64,000 nt of DNA. Source: Dehalococcoidales bacterium. GTDB taxonomy: Bacteria; Chloroflexota; Dehalococcoidia; Dehalococcoidales; UBA2162. The position numbers and the translations under genes are program-made. Shown here in pieces: positions 42,110 to 51,316 of this stretch. The notes beneath the pieces are model-generated. The model worked only from the letters and a program-made list of their open reading frames with translations, was not told the DNA's origin and ran no database searches. How positions within the stretch are numbered: the first letter of the stretch is position 1; the number at the start of each line of letters is the position of its first letter. Location: the NCBI GenBank assembly GCA_030690265.1, contig JAUYHA010000177.1, positions 124,001-188,000 of the forward strand, read 5' to 3'.

Positions 42110-42643
42110 TTAAAGTTTCTCCACCTGTAATAACTCAAGCTCTACCGGTGTTTCACGCCCGAAAAGGGAAAGCAGCACCTTAACTTTACCTTTGTCAGCG
42201 CCGATTTCATCCACTGTGCCAACAAAATCAATAAAGGGGCCATCAACCACCCGCACACTCTGTCCTGGCTTAAAGCCAACCTTGATCGTTGGGGTTTCAG
42301 CCTCCATCTGTTTCCGGATACGGCCGACTTCCTCCTCCCCTAATGGAATAGGCTTACCTCCGCTGCTGACAAAACCGGTAACACCGGGAGTATTGAGTAC
42401 GATATTCAAACTTTGCCCACTTATTTTCATCTGAACAAGAATGTAACCGGGCAAAATCATTTTGGTTACCGTGCGTTTTTGCCCGCTTTTAACCTGGACC
42501 TCCTCCTCGGTAGGAACAACTACCTGGGAAATCTCACCTTCTGAATCTATGAGCTTGACACGCTGCTCCAGATTCTTTTTAACCTGTTCTTCACGCCCGG
42601 AGTAAGTATGAATTACGAACCACTGGCTCTCGTTCTCGTCCAC
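42110..42643 (-). CDS. nusG: Transcription termination/antitermination protein NusG
   Basis: WFVIHTYSGREEQVKKNLEQRV...GQSVRVVDGPFIDFVGTVDEI. Confidence 0.96.
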   Translation of the reverse strand: MDENESQWFVIHTYSGREEQVKKNLEQRVKLIDSEGEISQVVVPTEEEVQVKSGQKRTVTKMILPGYILVQMKISGQSLNIVLNTPGVTGFVSSGGKPIPLGEEEVGRIRKQMEAETPTIKVGFKPGQSVRVVDGPFIDFVGTVDEIGADKGKVKVLLSLFGRETPVELELLQVEKL

Positions 42644-42676
42644 AGATGCCTCACTCAGATAGTACTAAGCAATTTT

Positions 42677-42901
42677 TCAACTGCCCAGAAAAACATCATT
42701 AACCAGTCTGGTAAAACCATAATCAATAATACCCAACACCAGACCCACCATAACCGCAATAACTATCACCAGAACTGTCAGATAAGCTACCTCTTGCCGG
42801 CTAAGCCAGACTACTTTTTTTAACTCGGCGATAGTTTCACCAATGAATTTAAATCTAAAGCCCTTCGCTTTGGCTGTAGCCCTACGCTGTTTCATAACCA
42901 T
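42677..42901 (-). CDS. secE: Preprotein translocase subunit SecE
   Basis: FIGETIAELKKVVWLSRQEVAYLTVLVIVIAVMVGLVLGIIDYG. Confidence 0.93.
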   Translation of the reverse strand: MVMKQRRATAKAKGFRFKFIGETIAELKKVVWLSRQEVAYLTVLVIVIAVMVGLVLGIIDYGFTRLVNDVFLGS

Positions 42902-43018
42902 CCGCCTATCTCAGCTGTTCAGATAACCACTACCAACAGGACCTCCGGGGTTCTTAGCCAGCACAACTTACTCATTACAGCCCGGACCTGCTGAACGCAG
43001 CTATTTTGCCCCCTTCTT

Positions 43019-43186
43019 TTATCTTACCTCCCGGTGAAGCTGGTGAGTGTGACAACGGGGGCAATACTTGCTTAGTTCTAAGCGCTGCGGGTCATTCCTT
43101 TTATTCTTAGTAGTGGTGTAGGTCCTTTCCTGACAAACACTACAGGCAAAACGGATGACAGCCCTTGCCTCTGTTTTTTTAGCCAT
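43019..43186 (-). CDS. rpmG: 50S ribosomal protein L33 (zinc type)
   Basis: Manual translation: [55 protein letters not shown] (55 aa, below ORF track cutoff). Confidence 0.95.
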   Translation of the reverse strand: MAKKTEARAVIRFACSVCQERTYTTTKNKRNDPQRLELSKYCPRCHTHQLHREVR

Positions 43187-43188
43187 CT

Positions 43189-44391
43189 CTATTCAATAAT
43201 GTTACTGATACTGCCAGCCCCTACCGTTCTACCACCCTCACGGATAGCAAAGCGCAATCCTTTCTCCAGAGCCACGGGATAAATCAGTTTTATCTTCATG
43301 GTTAGATTATCACCGGGCATAGCCATCTCCATACCGCTCGGGAGCTCAATATTTCCCGTAACATCGGTAGTCCTGATATAAAACTGGGGTTTATATCCGT
43401 TAAAGAAAGGAGTATGTCTTCCCCCTTCTTCTTTCTTCAAAATGTATACCTGGGCTTCAGCATAGGTATGCGGCTTAATGGAACCGGGAGCGGCTAATAC
43501 CTGCCCCCGCTCTATCTCTTCCCGCTCTACCCCTCTCAGTAAAATACCCACCGCGTCTCCAGGCTCGGCATAATCCAGTGTCTTGTGAAACATCTCAAGA
43601 CTGGTAGCTACCGTCCGGCGAGGCTCGTGACTTAAACCGACAAGCTCAACCTCTTCCCCTGGTTTAATAACACCCCTCTCCACCCTTCCGGTGGGCACCG
43701 TGCCCCTGCCCTTGATGCTGAAAACATCCTCCACCGGCATCAAGAACGGCTGGTCTTTAGCCCGCTCCGGGGTGGGAATATAGCTATCTACAGCGTCAAT
43801 CAAATTCCAGATTTTACCACACCACTCACACTCTCTCTTACCGCAGCCGCATTCAAGAGCCTTGGTGGCGCTAACCTTGACCACCGGTATCTCGTCACCG
43901 GGGAATTGATAGTTACTTAACAGTTCCCTTACTTCAATTTCCACCAGCTCCTGAAGCTCCGTATCCTCCAGAGCGTCTATCTTATTCATGGCAACTACAA
44001 TGGCCGGGACTTCCACCTGCCGGGCGAGCAGAACATGTTCTCTGGTCTGGGGCATCGGCCCATCGGGAGCGCTCACCACCAGTATCGCCCCATCCATCTG
44101 GGCGGCGCCGGTTATCATATTCTTGATGTAATCAGCGTGTCCCGGACAATCAATGTGGGCGTAGTGGCGTTTTTCCGTCTCGTATTCCACATGGGAAATT
44201 GCTATGGTCAGTCCCCGGGCTTTCTCCTCAGGGGCATTATCAATAGTGTCAAAGCCGCGGTACTGGGTATTGGTTGACTTGGACAGCACCATTGTTATTG
44301 CCGCAGTCAAAGTGGTTTTCCCGTGGTCAACATGCCCGATGGTGCCCACATTGCAGTGCGGTTTGGTCCGGGTAAATTTCTGTTTAGCCAT
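43189..44391 (-). CDS. tuf: Elongation factor Tu
   Basis: [33 protein letters not shown]...[51 protein letters not shown] at 44391. Confidence 0.98.
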   Translation of the reverse strand: MAKQKFTRTKPHCNVGTIGHVDHGKTTLTAAITMVLSKSTNTQYRGFDTIDNAPEEKARGLTIAISHVEYETEKRHYAHIDCPGHADYIKNMITGAAQMDGAILVVSAPDGPMPQTREHVLLARQVEVPAIVVAMNKIDALEDTELQELVEIEVRELLSNYQFPGDEIPVVKVSATKALECGCGKRECEWCGKIWNLIDAVDSYIPTPERAKDQPFLMPVEDVFSIKGRGTVPTGRVERGVIKPGEEVELVGLSHEPRRTVATSLEMFHKTLDYAEPGDAVGILLRGVEREEIERGQVLAAPGSIKPHTYAEAQVYILKKEEGGRHTPFFNGYKPQFYIRTTDVTGNIELPSGMEMAMPGDNLTMKIKLIYPVALEKGLRFAIREGGRTVGAGSISNIIE

Positions 44392-44411
44392 TTTATCCTC
44401 CCTATATTCTG

Positions 44412-44486
<75 letters not shown>

Positions 44487-44570
44487 TTAATCCTAATTAT
44501 ACAATAGTATAAAACACAGAATTATACAATACAGATTGATTGGAAAGCAACTTAAGGTTCTTACTTGTGC

Positions 44571-44658
44571 TGGTGGAGGGGGCAGGATTCGAACCTGCGA
44601 AGCCCGTCAAGGCGGCAATTTTACAGACTGCTCCGATTAACCACTCCGGCACCCCTCC
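44571..44658 (-). tRNA. tRNA-Tyr(GUA), CCA encoded
   Basis: GGAGGGGTGCCGGAGTGG...GCAGTCTGTAAAATTGC...GCAGGTTCGAATCCTGCCCCCTCCACCA. Confidence 0.94.
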
Positions 44659-44669
44659 CCGATTAGCCA

Positions 44670-44742
44670 AGCCCGAGAGGGGATTCGAACCCTCTAACCT
44701 ACCGATTACAAGTCGGTTGCGCTACCATTGCGCCACTCGGGC
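44670..44742 (-). tRNA. tRNA-Thr(UGU)
   Basis: GCCCGAGTGGCGCAATGGTAGCGCAACCGA-CTTGTAA-TCGGTAGGTTAGAGGGTTCGAATCCCCTCTCGGGC-T. Confidence 0.94.
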
Positions 44743-44994
44743 ACCTTTATACCTCTTTCACTGCGAAAAATCCTTAGATAGCTTCTTAATAGCAACTCAC
44801 ACCCACCTGCAATCCTTCCCCGGAAGGACCTCGGTCTGAAGACCCGCTCAAGTATTGTAAAAGCCAATCACCAAAAAGTCAAGCCAAAGAGAGCGTTTGG
44901 CAACGAAAAAAATGAACTTTTGTATCATTGCCTTCCGAAGGAAACCACGAAGCAATCCCTCTCCACCTGTCATTGTTATGAAAATAGACTAGTT

Positions 44995-45102
44995 TGTCAT
45001 TCCGGCCCCGTATCAGATACGGGATAAACTCCAGCCGGAATCCAGAAAGCGTAACTATCCCTACCCCTCCTGGATTCCGTGTCAAGCACGGAATGACAGG
45101 GA
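44995..45102. repeat. TCATTCCGG-type intergenic repeat
   Basis: GTCATTCCGGCCCCGTATCAGATACGGGATAAACTCCAGCCGGAATCC; near copy at 28195-28250. Confidence 0.7.
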
Positions 45103-45248
45103 CTTTGAAGCGGGGCACTCGTATTTTCATACTTTGTGGTGCCCTTGTAAATGGGCATGATAGATTGCGAGCCATTCGTAGAAGGCGAAGCAATCTATAT
45201 GAATTAATCCATAGAGATTGCCACGGGGGCTTACGCCCCCTCGCAATG

Positions 45249-45486
45249 ACAGAATAGTTACTAAGGCAGGATAATGCTAGAATAATTGCCGGGACAGAAT
45301 AGTTATTAAGGCAGGATAATGCTAGTGTAGTGTCCCAGTAACACCTTGACAATATCTGTCATTCCGTACTTGATACGGAATCCAGGCGGGGCGGAGATAC
45401 TGGATTCCCGCTTTCGCTTGAATGACAATATGGTCGCGAAGATTGTAAAGTAATCTCTGAGACACCACACTAGAATAATTGCCGGG
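45249..45486. repeat. 45-bp tandem repeat units (second unit interrupted by a family B element)
   Basis: ACAGAATAGTTAYTAAGGCAGGATAATGCTAGAATAATTGCCGGG at 45249-45293 and, split, 45294-45325 plus 45474-45486. Confidence 0.8.
45326..45473. mobile_element. MITE-like element family B inserted with CTAG duplication
   Basis: TGTAGTGTCCCAG ... CTGAGACACCACA bounded by CTAG on both sides; uninterrupted target present in the adjacent tandem unit. Confidence 0.75.
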
Positions 45487-45532
45487 ACAGAATAGTACCA
45501 GGACAGGATGGTTAATAAGTAAGGATAGTTAC

Positions 45533-45754
45533 TAGGAGGCTGTCCGAAAAAGGCTAAAAGGTACTCAAATTGTCATTCTGAGCACGTTCACTTCGTTCAC
45601 TCTGACGATACTTCGGCTACGCTCAGTATAAATAATCGGAACGAGTTCAGTGTAAACTCCGCGAAGAATCCGTTCCCCACGCCTAAAAGAACGGATTCAT
45701 TCAGTCGTCGGCTTCGCTTCCTCCTTCAGAATGACATTACTCGGACACCTCCTA
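45533..45754. repeat. MITE-like repeat family C
   Basis: TAGGAGGCTGTCCGA ... TCGGACACCTCCTA terminal inverted repeats. Confidence 0.7.
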
Positions 45755-45776
45755 AACTAACTTTAAGCTACAGGAC

Positions 45777-45805
45777 TTGACAAATAAATATTTTATGTTT
45801 ATTAT
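45777..45805 (+). promoter_or_regulatory. Consensus-like sigma70 promoter of the surface protein gene
   Basis: TTGACA-N17-TATTAT. Confidence 0.75.
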
Positions 45806-46152
45806 GTCTTTTAGCACGAATGATAACCAGTTTAACAGGATTTTAACATTTTATTGTTACATTCTGTTAAATGCTTTAGAGTGAACTTAAGTATATAAAT
45901 AAGGAGGTGATGTTATGGTAGAAGCCCTTCAGGGCAAGCCTTCTGGATAAAACCTTCAGGGCGAGCCCGCAAGGGGAAGAGTTTTTAAACTCAACAATAG
46001 TTTGAAAGTTTAACCTGTCTCCATATTTCAAAATAAGGAGGAAAGTTTCCTGCTTGTATTTTTGTTTATGGGGACACCAAGATACAAATAAATTAGGAAT
46101 ATCCTGAATTCATTTGAAGGGATGTTCCAAAAAAGGAGATTAAGAAAGGTCG

Positions 46153-49100
46153 ATGAAGAATAAAATTTCTAAAATACTAGGGGTTGGCTTGAGCCTGGCG
46201 ATGCTGCTCAGCTTCCTGATGCCCACAATACCGGCATCAGCCGGTACCCTTTCCTGGAGCGGCGAGGGCGATGTTGAGGACCTGATTGACACTATAGACT
46301 ATGTCCTGGGTCCAGCCGACGTGGACATCGTTGACATGGCAGTCAACGGTGATGTTATCTACGCGGTTACCAACACCACGGATAATGCCACTTTCAAGTC
46401 AACCAATGGCGGTGCCACCTGGACCAGCCTTGTTTCCAGCACCGACTACCCCGGCGGCAGTTCAGGTGCTCCCGTGCTGGTAGCAGTAGCCCCGGATAAC
46501 CCCGATGTGGTCGCCATCGTCACCGATGAGCCGGAGGTCTGGCTTTCCGACGACGGCGGCTCCGACTGGGACGACCTGAACATCACATCCAGCGGTTCTT
46601 TTGCCGTTGCAACCATTAACGACATTGACATATCGCCAGGGTCAACCTACTATGTCGCCGTTGGCGGCAGCACCTCAAGCGGTGCCGAGATGTGGACGCT
46701 GAAGCTGGCGATGGCGGAAATCTGGGAAGCCGAATCCGATGACGGCACCAGCGCCGGCAGCGGTAATGTCACCAGCACAGATGAGGTCTATGCCGTCAAG
46801 TTCTCACCCAACTTCCAGACGGACAAGGCTATCGTCGCTGTCAGCGGTGATAACAGCAGCACTGCCGACCCTTACCTGCATCTTTTCCGCTGGAAGGAAG
46901 ACGACCTGGGCCGCTGGAACTCGGAAGCTACTGCCTATGATGAAATGGATGACTGGGCAGACGGTCTGGCGATAGACACCGAGACCAGCATCAGCGGGGG
47001 TATGGGGAAGGCAGATATTGCCCTGCCCGATACTTTCCTGGCTACCGAGGTCTTTGAACGTCTCATCGTGGTGGCGGTTGCCGGAGCTACCTCGGGCGGA
47101 GGCCTCAACGGCTTTACCGACACCATCCAGAACCAGTGGGAGGACTGGGCAGGCAATGACCTTGCCGTAGGAATCGGCAGCGTTGCCATTCACCCGGACG
47201 GCAAGACAATCGCCGGTGAATACAACGACAATGTGGTCTACGCCTTCAGTAAATTCACCGGTACCCCCGAGGCGGAGCGGACCAACAGCCTGAAGGGCCC
47301 CGGCGGGGCAAACAGGACCCTGGTTGCCTGGAGCGGTGATACTGCCGTAGCCACCACCTCAGGTGACGAGAGCGCCTTCTCCGTATCCACGGATGACGGC
47401 TATGCCTGGAACGACATCAGCATGATTGATACCGTACTGAGTGTTCTGGATGATGTCGCCGCTACGGCTGACGCCAAAAAGTATTACCTGACCTCACACG
47501 ACACTTCCGATGGTACAGGTACCTATGACACCAGCGTCTGGCTGAATGACGGTAGCTGGACGAGGGTCTTGAGCATGGTAAACCGGTCGGATAATGACGA
47601 AGCCGCCTTTATGGTGCGCCTGGCTCCTGAGGATGACGCGGTAGTCTTTGTGGCTGCCGAGGATAGTCAGGATATGTGGAAGAGCACCGACTCGGGTATG
47701 ACCCGGTGGCGGGCATTAACGGTTGACGAGCTCACTACCATCCAGGACTTCGTCGTTGAGAGTGCCGATGTCATCTACGCCATAGATACCGTCGGTGCTT
47801 CTAAGTCAACCACCGGCGGAGCCGGCTGGGAAACCAAAATTGGCCTTGACGGTGTAAGCGGTTTCATGGTTACCCTGGCACCGAACGGTGATGTGCTGGT
47901 GGGTGGCAGTGACGGCTATGTTGCCTTCTCCAAGGACGGCGGCTTGAGCTTTACCAAAATCACCGACCGGACAGACAATGCCAATGTCTATGTGGTTGCC
48001 GATGAGAAGTACGCCGAAAGCAATATCCTCTTCATCGCGGCCGGTGACGAGGTTGAGATAGGCGAAGCCGACAAGAACGAGAGCTGGAGCAGCTTCGAAC
48101 CTGATGCCCTGAATGGCACTGTTAGCGGTATCGCCTTCTACAAGGGCGTTCTCTGGGTGCTGACCGACAACACATCGGACAGCGACAGCAAACTCTGGCG
48201 CTCACTGAACCCGTATGACCCCGACACCGAGACACTGGCTCTGTGGAGCCGCACCCTGGAAGAGGATGTGGACCTCAATGGTGCCCAGAAGCCTCAGGGG
48301 TTGAAAGCATCCTTCGCCAACAGCAAAGGACCCAAGTTCTGGGCAATTGACGCCGCGGCTGACCCCGAAGACCAGCTTTCCAGCGTGGCCGACCCGCTAG
48401 CCCTGGCAGGTCCGACTGTATCATCACCTGAGGACGGAAGCGTCGTCCAGGTGAACACGGCAAGCGGTGGCGCTTACAACATTACCTTTTCCTGGAAGCG
48501 CTACTCGTATAGCAAGGTCCTCAACATGGACCTCGAGATTTCCAGTGACAAGGACTTTACCGCTCTTATCGTTGATACCACCGTTACCGACCTTGATAGG
48601 GATAATGTATCCCTGGTAGTCGGCCCCACTGCTGACGAGGAGGCTTCCTTCAACCCGGGCCAGACCTATTACTGGAGGGTAAGGCACAGCGCCGCTCAAC
48701 CGACAACACAGGACGCGGACGAGTGGCACTGGAACAGCCCCTGGTCTAAGGTGGGGAGCTTCACCGTCGAGGACCTGGCTGCTGCCCCCTTCAGCATTGT
48801 CACTCCAGCCTCGGGTGCTAATGATGTACCCATTCAGCCGACCCTGACCTGGACACCTTATGAGGGAGCCATTCATTATGAGGTAGCTCTGGCTGAGGAC
48901 CCAACCTTCAGTATCCTTGACTTCAGCTACACTGCCGATAACACCTTCTTCAAGGTACCAGCTACAGATGAGCTGAAATACAACACCACCTACTACTGGA
49001 GGGTGAGAGGCGTGACTGGACCGGAAGCAATAGTCAATAAGGTACTTGTCGTTCCGGCTGGTCCCTGGGAAATCGGTATCTTCACCACCATGGCGGAACC

Positions 49101-49284
49101 AGTGGTGGAAGAGCCAACAGTAATTGTTCAGCCAGGTGTGACACCACCTGCTCAGATCGTACAAGTACCGGTGCCGCAACCATCACCAATACCTTCAGGA
49201 CTGCTCTGGGCAGTGATTGCCATTGGTGCGGTGCTGGTAATTGCCTTGATTGTCCTCATCGTTAGAACCCGGAGAGTTGCCTAA
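46153..49284 (+). CDS. Large secreted/surface-anchored protein with BNR/sialidase-like repeats and C-terminal TM (S-layer-like)
   Basis: Signal peptide MKNKISKILGVGLSLAMLLSFLMPTIPASAG; repeated FKSTNGGATWT/DDGGSDWDD/DGYAWNDI motifs; YYWRVR modules; terminal LLWAVIAIGAVLVIALIVLIVRTRRVA. Confidence 0.85.
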   Translation: MKNKISKILGVGLSLAMLLSFLMPTIPASAGTLSWSGEGDVEDLIDTIDYVLGPADVDIVDMAVNGDVIYAVTNTTDNATFKSTNGGATWTSLVSSTDYPGGSSGAPVLVAVAPDNPDVVAIVTDEPEVWLSDDGGSDWDDLNITSSGSFAVATINDIDISPGSTYYVAVGGSTSSGAEMWTLKLAMAEIWEAESDDGTSAGSGNVTSTDEVYAVKFSPNFQTDKAIVAVSGDNSSTADPYLHLFRWKEDDLGRWNSEATAYDEMDDWADGLAIDTETSISGGMGKADIALPDTFLATEVFERLIVVAVAGATSGGGLNGFTDTIQNQWEDWAGNDLAVGIGSVAIHPDGKTIAGEYNDNVVYAFSKFTGTPEAERTNSLKGPGGANRTLVAWSGDTAVATTSGDESAFSVSTDDGYAWNDISMIDTVLSVLDDVAATADAKKYYLTSHDTSDGTGTYDTSVWLNDGSWTRVLSMVNRSDNDEAAFMVRLAPEDDAVVFVAAEDSQDMWKSTDSGMTRWRALTVDELTTIQDFVVESADVIYAIDTVGASKSTTGGAGWETKIGLDGVSGFMVTLAPNGDVLVGGSDGYVAFSKDGGLSFTKITDRTDNANVYVVADEKYAESNILFIAAGDEVEIGEADKNESWSSFEPDALNGTVSGIAFYKGVLWVLTDNTSDSDSKLWRSLNPYDPDTETLALWSRTLEEDVDLNGAQKPQGLKASFANSKGPKFWAIDAAADPEDQLSSVADPLALAGPTVSSPEDGSVVQVNTASGGAYNITFSWKRYSYSKVLNMDLEISSDKDFTALIVDTTVTDLDRDNVSLVVGPTADEEASFNPGQTYYWRVRHSAAQPTTQDADEWHWNSPWSKVGSFTVEDLAAAPFSIVTPASGANDVPIQPTLTWTPYEGAIHYEVALAEDPTFSILDFSYTADNTFFKVPATDELKYNTTYYWRVRGVTGPEAIVNKVLVVPAGPWEIGIFTTMAEPVVEEPTVIVQPGVTPPAQIVQVPVPQPSPIPSGLLWAVIAIGAVLVIALIVLIVRTRRVA

Positions 49285-49339
49285 ACCCTTCAGGGTGAAC
49301 CTACCCGGTTCTGACTTGACAGATAATACTCGGCAAAAA

Positions 49340-49372
49340 GGGAGGTCGCTTACAAGCGACCTCCCTTCCTTA
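49340..49372 (+). terminator. Intrinsic terminator after surface protein gene
   Basis: GGGAGGTCGCTT-AC-AAGCGACCTCCC then TTCCTTATT. Confidence 0.85.
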
Positions 49373-49381
49373 TTATGTAAC

Positions 49382-49655
49382 TGTCATTGCTTTGTCGTCC
49401 TTCGGCTGAAGGACGACAAAGCAATCTGGGCGGGGCAAAACCCATCCACCCGGATTGCCACGGGCTTCGCCCTCGCAATGACACCAAACGAAGGAGAGGT
49501 GAACCAAAGGCGTGGCAATCCAGAGGTTATTCCACAACTATCCTGTCATTGCGAGACCATTCCGATGAAGTCGGAAGGCGAAGCAATCTGGGCAGAGCGA
49601 AACCCCTCCACCCAGATTGCCACGGGCTTCGCCCTCGCAATGACACCGGCAAGGA
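49382..49655. repeat. Two imperfect copies of a TCATTGCGAGGGCGAAGCCCGTGGCAATC-type repeat
   Basis: 49382-49484 and 49545-49653 both end with ATTGCCACGGGCTTCGCCCTCGCAATGACACC. Confidence 0.75.
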
Positions 49656-49684
49656 TTGCCTTTAGCCCTCTTTAATATTAAGAT

Positions 49685-51292
49685 ATGGTCAGCTATCACT
49701 GGAGGTTGACTATGCGACAGATTTCTACCCTGTGGAGAGCCAATGCCATCGCCTTTATCAGCAGCTTTTGCGTTATGGTGATTGAGCTTATTGCTTCACG
49801 GATACTGGCTCCCTACATCGGCGTCTCACTATATACCTGGACAAGCATTATCGGGGTTATTCTTGCCGGCATCGCCCTGGGCAACTACCTCGGCGGTAAA
49901 GTGGCGGACAGATACCCATCACCACTGGTGCTGGCAGCCATATTCCTTGCCGGCAGCCTGATGACCATCGCCATCCTGCCCGCTACCAGGCAGTTTGCCT
50001 CTGCCGGCTGGTTCGGCAACCTGCCGGTAATGCTGAACTTCACCCTGAAAACCTCCTTTATCTTCTTCCTGCCGGCTATTGTCCTCAGCATGGTTTCGCC
50101 CATGGTCATCAAGCTGACTTTGGCTGACCTGGACAAAACCGGGGGTATTGTCGGCACCATATACGCCTTCTCCACCGCCGGTGCCATCCTCGGCACTTTC
50201 ATGACCGGCTTCTACTTCATCTTATGGTTCGGCACCAGGATGATTGTCTGGCTGGTGGCAGCCGTTTTGCTCATCATGGGAATAATCGCCTGGTTCTCCT
50301 GGCGAATTCCGGACAGATGGCACCTTTCTTTGAAGAATCTCATACTATGGACACTGATTGCGGTAATAACAGTAAGCTACATTTTTCTCTACCAGTCCAG
50401 AGAAGCCTGGCAGGGAAACTATACCAGGGAATCTAACTACTTCACTATTCAGGTAGTGAACCAGCCGGGAAATGTCAAAGTACTCTGGCTTGATAACCTG
50501 GACCACAGTTATCTCATCCCGGAAGAACCGACCACTCTGGTATACGAATATTCCAGAGTCTTTGAGGAGATAGTAAGATACATTACTATGGGAAAGCCAG
50601 CGCCCAGAACCCTCCACCTGGGTGGTGGTGGGTATGCATTCCCCCGCTATATGGAGGCTATCTATCCCGGCAGTAGCAACGAAGTGGTGGAAATTGACCC
50701 GGCAGTAACGCAGGTGGCTCATGAGGAACTGGGATTGCCGCTGGAGACAAGCATCAAGACCTATAATCAGGACGCCCGCCTTTTCCTGATTCAGCGAAAG
50801 ACAGGAGATAAATATGATATTATCATCGGGGATGTTTTTAACGACTTCGCAACTCCCTATCACCTGACCACGCTGGAATTTAACCGGCTGGTAAAAGCCA
50901 ATTTAGAGAAGGATGGTATTTATCTTATTCTTCTTAACGATTACCCGAATAGCCGGTATACTCCATCTTTCATCTACACGCTCAAGCATGCCTTCGAATA
51001 TGTCTATCTTTTTAGTGTAGGCGAGGGTTGGGCACAGAGAAAGGATAATACCCTACTTATAACCGGCTATGACCGTGTCATCGTTGCCACTGACCGCTCC
51101 ATTGACCTTGCTGACTATAAAGAGTTCGTCACCGAAGGAGGACAGAAGGTATCGGCTGGCTATCCCTTAAATGAAACGGACCTGGAGAAGTGGCTAACCG
51201 CAAGAGACCCCATTCTGCTCACCGACGACCGTGCCCCGACTGATATCCTGATTTCACCGATTTTCCAGCAAACCAGGGTAATATCCAGGTAG
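49685..51292 (+). CDS. Membrane-embedded spermidine synthase-like protein (polytopic N-terminus plus SAM-dependent C-terminal domain)
   Basis: N-terminal TM segments; TLHLGGGGYAFPRYMEAIYPGSSNEVVEIDPAV...DIIIGDVFNDFATPYHLTTLEF. Confidence 0.85.
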   Translation: MVSYHWRLTMRQISTLWRANAIAFISSFCVMVIELIASRILAPYIGVSLYTWTSIIGVILAGIALGNYLGGKVADRYPSPLVLAAIFLAGSLMTIAILPATRQFASAGWFGNLPVMLNFTLKTSFIFFLPAIVLSMVSPMVIKLTLADLDKTGGIVGTIYAFSTAGAILGTFMTGFYFILWFGTRMIVWLVAAVLLIMGIIAWFSWRIPDRWHLSLKNLILWTLIAVITVSYIFLYQSREAWQGNYTRESNYFTIQVVNQPGNVKVLWLDNLDHSYLIPEEPTTLVYEYSRVFEEIVRYITMGKPAPRTLHLGGGGYAFPRYMEAIYPGSSNEVVEIDPAVTQVAHEELGLPLETSIKTYNQDARLFLIQRKTGDKYDIIIGDVFNDFATPYHLTTLEFNRLVKANLEKDGIYLILLNDYPNSRYTPSFIYTLKHAFEYVYLFSVGEGWAQRKDNTLLITGYDRVIVATDRSIDLADYKEFVTEGGQKVSAGYPLNETDLEKWLTARDPILLTDDRAPTDILISPIFQQTRVISR

Positions 51293-51316
51293 ATACCTGA
51301 GTGACAGGGGGAATGT

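Noticed and set aside
42902-43018. tRNA-Trp between rpmG and secE, as in many bacteria
   Set aside because: No cloverleaf or GGTTCRA-type T-loop could be found on either strand.
44879-45352. ORFs across 44879-45352 such as the 157-aa minus-strand ORF
   Set aside because: They translate dispersed TCATTCC-type repeats and the tandem units; no protein evidence.
49250-49675. ORFs 49250..49675 and 49387..49665 with internal repeats (NPSTRIATGFALAMTP)
   Set aside because: Translation of two imperfect intergenic repeats; not a real repeat protein.
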